Origin: Roseiarcus sp963742305
GTDB taxonomy: Bacteria; Pseudomonadota; Alphaproteobacteria; Rhizobiales; Beijerinckiaceae
Direction: 5' to 3'
Length of the DNA: 64,000 nucleotides
Assembly: GCA_963742305.1 (NCBI GenBank)
Contig: CAVULN010000017.1
Span: forward strand, 1-64,000
Shown here: piece by piece, positions 58,577-64,000 of the stretch
Layout: each line of letters opens with the position of its first letter
Position numbering within the stretch: the stretch's first letter is position 1
Position numbers and translations under genes: made by a program
The notes under the pieces: model-generated
What the model was told of the DNA's origin: nothing
The model's database searches: none
Seen by the model: only the letters and a program-made list of their open reading frames with translations

Positions 58577-61500
58577 TCATGACGACTCGACGATGGCGCT
58601 GAGCGCTGCGTCGAGTTCCGCCTCACCGACTGGCGCGAGCGTCGGCCCGTCGAGATAGACGAGCGCCGCCCGGATTGGCAATCCGGGATAGAGCGGCTGC
58701 AAGGCGGCGCGATAGAGCGCAAGCTGTGCGAGATGGGCAGCGGCGGGGCGATCCGGTTTGTGGCCAAGTTTGAAGTCGACGATCGACACGTCCTCGCTGG
58801 TCGCGACGAAGCGGTCGAGACGGCCGCTGTACGGCAGGTCGGCGCGCCCCGGCCGCGGCAGCAGTCCGGCGAGCGCGACCTCGCCTCGGGAGCCGGGGCC
58901 AAAGAGGCGGCTCAGCTCTGGCGCGTCGATCGCCCTGAGCGCCTTCGAGGCGAGCGAGGCGCGCGCCGATTCGGCGAGCGAGCCGCCCTGCGCCTCGAGA
59001 TAGGCTGTCGCTGCGGCCGGGCGGCGCTCGCGCGGGAGGCTTGGCAACATCTCGATGAGAGCATGGGCAAGGCGTCCCTCGAGCGCCCGCTCCGGGTCGC
59101 TCCGGCCGATTCCGCCGGCGCGGGAAGGGTTGAGGAGAGCGGGCGATGCTTCTGGCGGCGCCTCGGCGGTGAGCCAGCCGGGCAGATCATCGCACCCGAC
59201 GGTGGGCGGCGATCCGCCAGGGTCCTCGGCGCGGAGGCCCTCGCCGAACCGGAGGATCGTCTCCTCCCCTCGAAAGGGCGCCGGCGCTTCGACGAGCGCG
59301 CCGGCAAGGCCCGTATGGACGAGATTCCACCAGCAGTCGACCGGGCGGTTCTTCGTTGTGTCGCAGCCGGCGACGATGAGCCGCTGAGCCGCGCGGGTCA
59401 TCGCGACATAGAGCAGGCGCCGGTGCTCGCCCGCCTGAGCCGCGCGCGCCTCCGCCCGCGCAGCGGCGACCACGTCCGCGTCTTCGGCCGCCTTCCTGGC
59501 CCAGGCGAATAGTGGCGGATCGCCTGGTCTTCGGGATGGAAGGCGCACGAGCTTGGGTTCGAGCCGCGTGTCAGGCCCGCTGCACGAATCCGGCAGGAAG
59601 ACGATCGGCGCCTCCAATCCCTTGCTGGCGTGGACGGTCATGACCCGCACGCCCTCGGTCTCGACCTCCATGTCGCGCTTGATCTCGGCGTCGGTGGATT
59701 CGAACTCGGCGAGAAAGTTGGCGAGCGACGGCGCCTCGCGCTGCTCATGGGCGAGCGCGAGGGTCAGGAATTCGTCGATCGGGTCGGCGGCTTCCGGTCC
59801 GAGACGGCCGATCAGAGCGCGCCGCCCGCCGTCCCGCCCAAGAAGCCGCGCATAGAAGGGGAAAGGCGAAAGCGCCTTCGCCCGTCCGCGCCACGCGCCG
59901 AGTCGGCGCTGAGCCTCGAGGGCTGGGCCTTCATCCGCCGACGCCAGCGCATGGGCGAGCGAACCGCTTCGTTGCGCCGCGATCCTCATCAGCGCGTCAT
60001 CGTCAAAGCCGATCAGCGGCGATTTGAGCGCCGCAGCCAGCGTCAGATCGTCGTCGGGCATGAGCGCCGCGCGACCGGCGGCGATGAGATCCATCACCGC
60101 GATATGGTCCTTGAGCTTGAGCCGGTCGGCGCCGGCGGTCTTGATGTCCGCCGCTTTGAGCGCCCGGATCATCGCTTCGAAGAAAGCGTTGCGGGTGCGA
60201 ACCAGGATCATGACGTCGCTTTCGCGAATGCGCCTCATTTCCCCCGTTTCCGGGTCAACGACACGCTCGCGCGAGGCGGTCTTGAGCCAGCCCCTGATCA
60301 CTTCGGCGATCCGCTTGGCGAGGATGACCGGTGGGACGTCCAAAGCCATCGGGTTGATGGGCGCGGTCCAGTCTTCCGGGTCCGGCGCCGGGGTCGGCGC
60401 AATCGGCGGCCACAGTTCGACCACGCCTTTCAACTGGCTGCGAACGGCCTCGTGCTTTGGCGGCGGCTCCCCGGGCGCCGCTACTCCACGCCAAGCGAAG
60501 TCGGGCCGGAAGGTCATGTCGACGGCGTCGAGAATCGTCTGCGACGAGCGGAACGAGAAGGTCAGGGGCACGTCGATGAACGGCCGTTTCGAAGTCGCGA
60601 TGGCGCTCGCCGAAGGCGCGCTTCATCTCTGCGAACATTTCGGGCGCCGCGCCCTGGAAGGCGAAGATGGATTGCTTCTCGTCGCCGACTGCGAACACGG
60701 TGCGGCTCGTTTCGCGCGCGCCGGCGCCCGCGAAGAACTCCGCGCTCAGCGCCAGAAGAATGCCCCATTGGGGCGAGGATGCGTCCTGGGCTTCGTCGAG
60801 CAGCAGGTGGTCGAGCCCATAGTCGAGCTTATGCATGACCCAGGCGGCGCTCGACCGCGTGACCAGCGCGAGCCCGCGTTCGATCTGGTCGCTGAAATCG
60901 AGCGCACCGCGCTCGGCCTTCATCCGCGCGAAGGTCGCAAGGATCGATCTCGCCACCACGAACAGAGCGGCGCTGCGCTCGAGGGTCAGCGCGGCGCGCC
61001 GATGCCCGCGCAAAGAGACGAGGCGAGCCTGCTCGCGGCGGAGGGCGTCGTCGACCGCCGGCGCCTTTCCGGCCAAGCCCTTGGTCATCAGCCGGCCCGG
61101 CGGATCGCCTTCGCCGTCCTTGCTGAAAAGCGCGCTGAGCAGCGCCTGGACCCGAATGTCGGACCGCGCCTCCCCGTTCGCCGAGCGAAGGCGGGCGGCG
61201 ACGTCACGGTCCTGCTTTGAGCCGCCATCGAGCGTCTGCGCCCATACCTCGCGCCGTATGCCTTCGCTTCCACCGCCCAGCATCTCCGCTTCGACGCCCG
61301 CGACCGTCACGCCGGGCGCAAGGCCGAGCGGGCCGCGGAGCGCGGCGACATAGCTCTCGGCGTCGTCGTGGGCGCCGAACGCTTCGGCGCGGCTCAGCGC
61401 CTCCATCAGAAGCTCATCGAATCGCGGCGCGCCCGATTCTCGCGCGACCTTCTCGACCGCGGCAGCGCCGTCGCTCGAGGCGCCAAGTTCGGTGAGCGCG

Positions 61501-61997
61501 GCGTCGCGCGCCTGGCGCAGGAGCCGCTTCGATTCGCGTTCGTCGAGGACGGTGAAGTGAGCGGGAACGTTGGCTTCGAAAGGAAAGAGCCTGAGCAGCC
61601 TCTCGGCGAAGGCGTGGATCGTCTGGATCTTGAGGCCGCCCGGGGTCTCGATGGTGCGCGCGAACAATTGGCGAGCGAAGACGAGCCTCGCAGCATCCGG
61701 TTTGTCTGCGCCGCAATCGATAATAGCCTTCGCGAGAGCCCCATCGTCGAGGGTCGTCCATCGGGCGAGCGTGGTGAAGACGCGGTCGGCCATGTTGGCC
61801 GCGGCCGCCTTAGTGTAGGCGAGGCACAGGATCTGCGCCGGCGGCGTACCGTCGAGCAGAAGGCGCAGCACCCGCTGGGTGAGCACATGGGTTTTGCCGC
61901 TGCCCGCGTTGGCGGACACCCAGGCCGAGGTCTTCGGGTTCGAGGCCCGAACCTGGCTCAGCCTCAGAGGTTCGGGAATGGTGAAAGGCCGGCTCAT
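58577..61997 (-). CDS. addA: Double-strand-break repair helicase-nuclease AddA, one frameshift
   Basis: UvrD-type helicase plus C-terminal nuclease, about 1,140 residues when joined. Walker A SANAGSGKTHVLTQR, GGLKIQTIHAFAERLL, DQIERGLALV, helicase motif II LLLDEAQDASSPQW and motif III VGDEKQSIFAFQGA lie in the first frame. The frame is lost near 60589, where removing one base restores FKRPFIDVPLTFSFRSSQTI. The second frame gives VMTVHASKGLEAPIVFLPD, LYVAMTRAAQRLIVAG and the nuclease motif VSIVDFKLGHKPDRP. Start ATG overlaps the addB stop (ATGA at 61994-61997). AddAB resects DNA ends for RecA loading, as RecBCD does in enterics. Otherwise fully conserved, so the shift may be a sequence error. 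Confidence 0.85.
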
Positions 61998-64000
61998 TGC
62001 GTCTCGCTGGCATCGCTCTCGCCCGCCGTGGCCGACCATTCCTTGACCCGGGCGAGATGGTCGTAATCGGAATAGCGGGGTGCGAGTTTGGGGAACGGAA
62101 GCGAGAGGTAGGGCGTCTCCTCGCGGGCGAACGCCTCGAGGAGCTTTGTCAATCCGGCGAAATGCAGTTCGGCGAGCTCGCGGATGTTCTCGCCCTTGCT
62201 TCCGGCGTGCTTGATCTGCCCTCCCGTGGCGCCGCCGAGCTTGAGATAAAGCGCCTCCTCGGTTTCCATGGGCGGGAGCCCATCGAAACCGCCGCGCAGA
62301 AGCATCGCCGCTTCGAGCGTCAATTGCGGCGAGAAACCGGCCTTGACGTCCCTGGCCGCCGGGAGCGCTCCGCTCTTGTAGTCGATGAGCCTGGCCCCGC
62401 CCGATTTGAGGACGTCGATCCGGTCCGCCCGCGCGCTGAGCTTGAACGGCTCGCCGTTCGGAAGCGGCACAGGGGTCGCCCCCTGCCGCTCGACCCAGAT
62501 TTCGGCGACGGCGCCGCGCGTTTCCCCCTCGAAGGCGAGAAAGAAGTCGAGGCCCATTTCGATGTTGGGCCAGTTCAGGGCTGCGAAGGCTGGATCGCCG
62601 AGGAGCGAAGCGAAGCGCGCTCTCGCAATCTTCGAGCAGGCGTTCGCGCGCGTCGGGAGGGAGCGCCCCAACTGAATGAGCCTCGACAAACTCCTGCAAG
62701 CTCGCGTGCCACGCGATGCCCGCTTCGCGCTGCGCAATGTCCCGCTCGACCGGCTCCATCGCTCTCAAACGGAGAACATGTTCCGCGTAGATCGCGTAAG
62801 GGTCGCGCCGCAGGGTCTCGATCCGCGTGACGCTGAGGGCTCTGGGGCGAAGCTCGACCGGGGGCCGCGGCGCTGGTCTCGGCTGCGCGCGAACCGCGTC
62901 TGGCCGGTCGAGCGCGCGGGCGAAGGCAAGATATCGTTCGCCCCGCTCCAGAGGCTCCGACATCCCCTCGGGCCCCGCCGCGGCCGCCATGCGCTGCAGG
63001 AAGCGCGAGGCTACCGTGGGCTCCCCGCCGCGTTTCTTCACCCGGCTCAGGATCGCCTCTCCCGCGCCAAGGGCGCTGACGAAATCGTGCGCAGTCTGAC
63101 CGATGCGCCGTTCAGGCGCGGACAAGCCGAGCGCTGCGCGCATCGGCCGGTTGAGAAACGCGTCGGTCTCGACCGCCGGCGGCCAGACAGTTTCGTCGAG
63201 GCCGGCCAGAAGCATGCAGTCGAAGCTGAGCAGACGCGCTTCGAGCAGGCCGAGGATCTGCAGGCGCGGGTGCCCGCCGCCGGAAGGCGGGGCGCGCGCC
63301 GCGGCGAGCGCATCCTCGAGCAAGGCGGAATATTCGCGAAGCTCGGTCGGGAAGCTCTGGGCCGCGGCCTCGCTCCATTCGTCCATGAGCTCGATCAATT
63401 GCTCGAATCCGTGCGCTTCCGGCTCCCGCGCCGGCGCGATCGAGTCGAAGAATCGCGGCGCGATGCGCTTCGAGGCAGTCGCGCAAAGACGCGTTGGCCC
63501 CAAGGGCGCGCAAGGGCCCGAGCGCGGCCGCGACATCGCGCGCGAGCGCCTCCGCCGCCTGACGTTCGGCCTCGCCGATCCGCCGGATCGCGGGATGCGC
63601 GTGTCGGTCGATGACGGCTTCGCGCGCCGCGGCGAACGCGCGATCGAGATCGTCGAGCGAGGCAAGCGGGACGGCGCGAAAGATGGCGAGCTCGAGCGCG
63701 CGGGTCGCGGCTTCGATCTCGCCGGCGGAGCTGCCGAACCGGACTATGGGATGCGCAAGCAGTGCAAGGAACGACCGCGGGGTGAACGCAATCGCCGCTT
63801 CCAGGACGAGCCTCGCCAAAGCGCCGGCGGAGTTTGCCCCAGCGTGCGTCCGGCCGAATCGTCGACCTCGACGCCCCATCTCGCAAGCTCGGCCGTGACC
63901 CGGCGCGCAATCGACGGATCGGGCGTGACCAGGGCCGCGGTCTTGTCTGGCGTCTCCAGCGCCTCGCGCATTGCGACCGCCAGCGCCAGCGCCTCTTCAT
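61994..64000 (-). CDS. addB: AddB nuclease subunit, partial (window edge) and frameshifted
   Basis: The 5' part lies beyond the window. Reading across frames from 64000 gives EALALAVAMREALETPDKTA ALVTPD, LVLEAAIAFTPRSFLALLAH P, CLEAHRAAILRLDRAGAG, ELMDEWSEAAAQSFPTELRE, CMLLAGLDETVWPPAVETDA FLNRPMR, then ALNWPNIEMGLDFFLAF and the RecB-like nuclease motif GGARLIDYKSGALP near the end. Frame changes fall near 63836, 63425 and 62630 (the last looks like one extra G). AddB is the inactive-helicase nuclease partner of AddA. With three indels over 2 kb it could not be expressed as written; the protein text itself is well conserved. Confidence 0.82.

Overview
The window (64 kb, high GC) comes from an alphaproteobacterium of the Hyphomicrobiales (Rhizobiales), probably in or near Beijerinckiaceae/Methylocystaceae. 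The placement rests on the 16S text, the rRNA operon order 16S-tRNA-Ile-tRNA-Ala-23S-5S-tRNA-fMet, an intervening sequence in 23S helix 9, cpdR next to a hutG-like gene, the bamE/cytochrome-chaperone/DUF177/plsX/fabH block, addAB instead of recBCD, and an mmgR/suhB-type sRNA. I do not name a genus.

Layout. 1-18.4 kb is an eroded accessory region. It starts with three broken catabolic genes (VOC/extradiol-dioxygenase-like, AMP-dependent acyl-CoA ligase, MDR oxidoreductase), the last with an internal inversion of about 0.62 kb. Then come a lipoprotein alpha/beta hydrolase, a frameshifted DUF4239 membrane protein, an SbmA/BacA/YddA-like ABC protein whose ATPase motifs are degenerate, remnants of 3-hydroxyacyl-CoA dehydrogenase and PHA-synthase-like genes, a YhiI-RbbA-YhhJ-type export operon, and phage/sulfatase debris. 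18.7-47.3 kb is mostly intact and chromosomal in character: two polytopic glycosyltransferase-like proteins, hisN, an mmgR/suhB-type sRNA, hutG-like, cpdR, groESL (RpoH-like promoter plus CIRCE), a potADBC-type polyamine ABC operon, a HAD phosphatase, a plsX-fabH pair read as one frame, bamE, a secreted tannase/feruloyl esterase, the ffs-dnaX-ybaB-recR block and a cytochrome P450.

47.3-53.4 kb is a complete rRNA operon. Its -35 hexamer contains the P450 stop codon. At the tRNA-fMet end lies the C-terminal scrap of a site-specific recombinase whose last codons are the antisense of the tRNA. It is cut by three back-to-back insertion sequences (one IS5-like, two IS630-like; 53.5-56.5 kb), which share target dinucleotides at their junctions. 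56.5-64 kb returns to chromosomal genes on the minus strand: a small Sel1/TPR-like protein, a TAXI-type periplasmic protein, and addA-addB, both interrupted by single-base frameshifts. addB runs off the window.

Two points govern interpretation. Many frameshifts look like single-base or homopolymer indels, including in addAB and possibly at the plsX/fabH junction, so consensus error cannot be separated from genuine decay here. No CRISPR array, restriction-modification system, toxin-antitoxin pair or recognisable defence island was found. The most unusual items are the nested IS cluster at tRNA-fMet, the internally inverted oxidoreductase gene, the PlsX-FabH continuous frame and the ABC protein with missing catalytic motifs.
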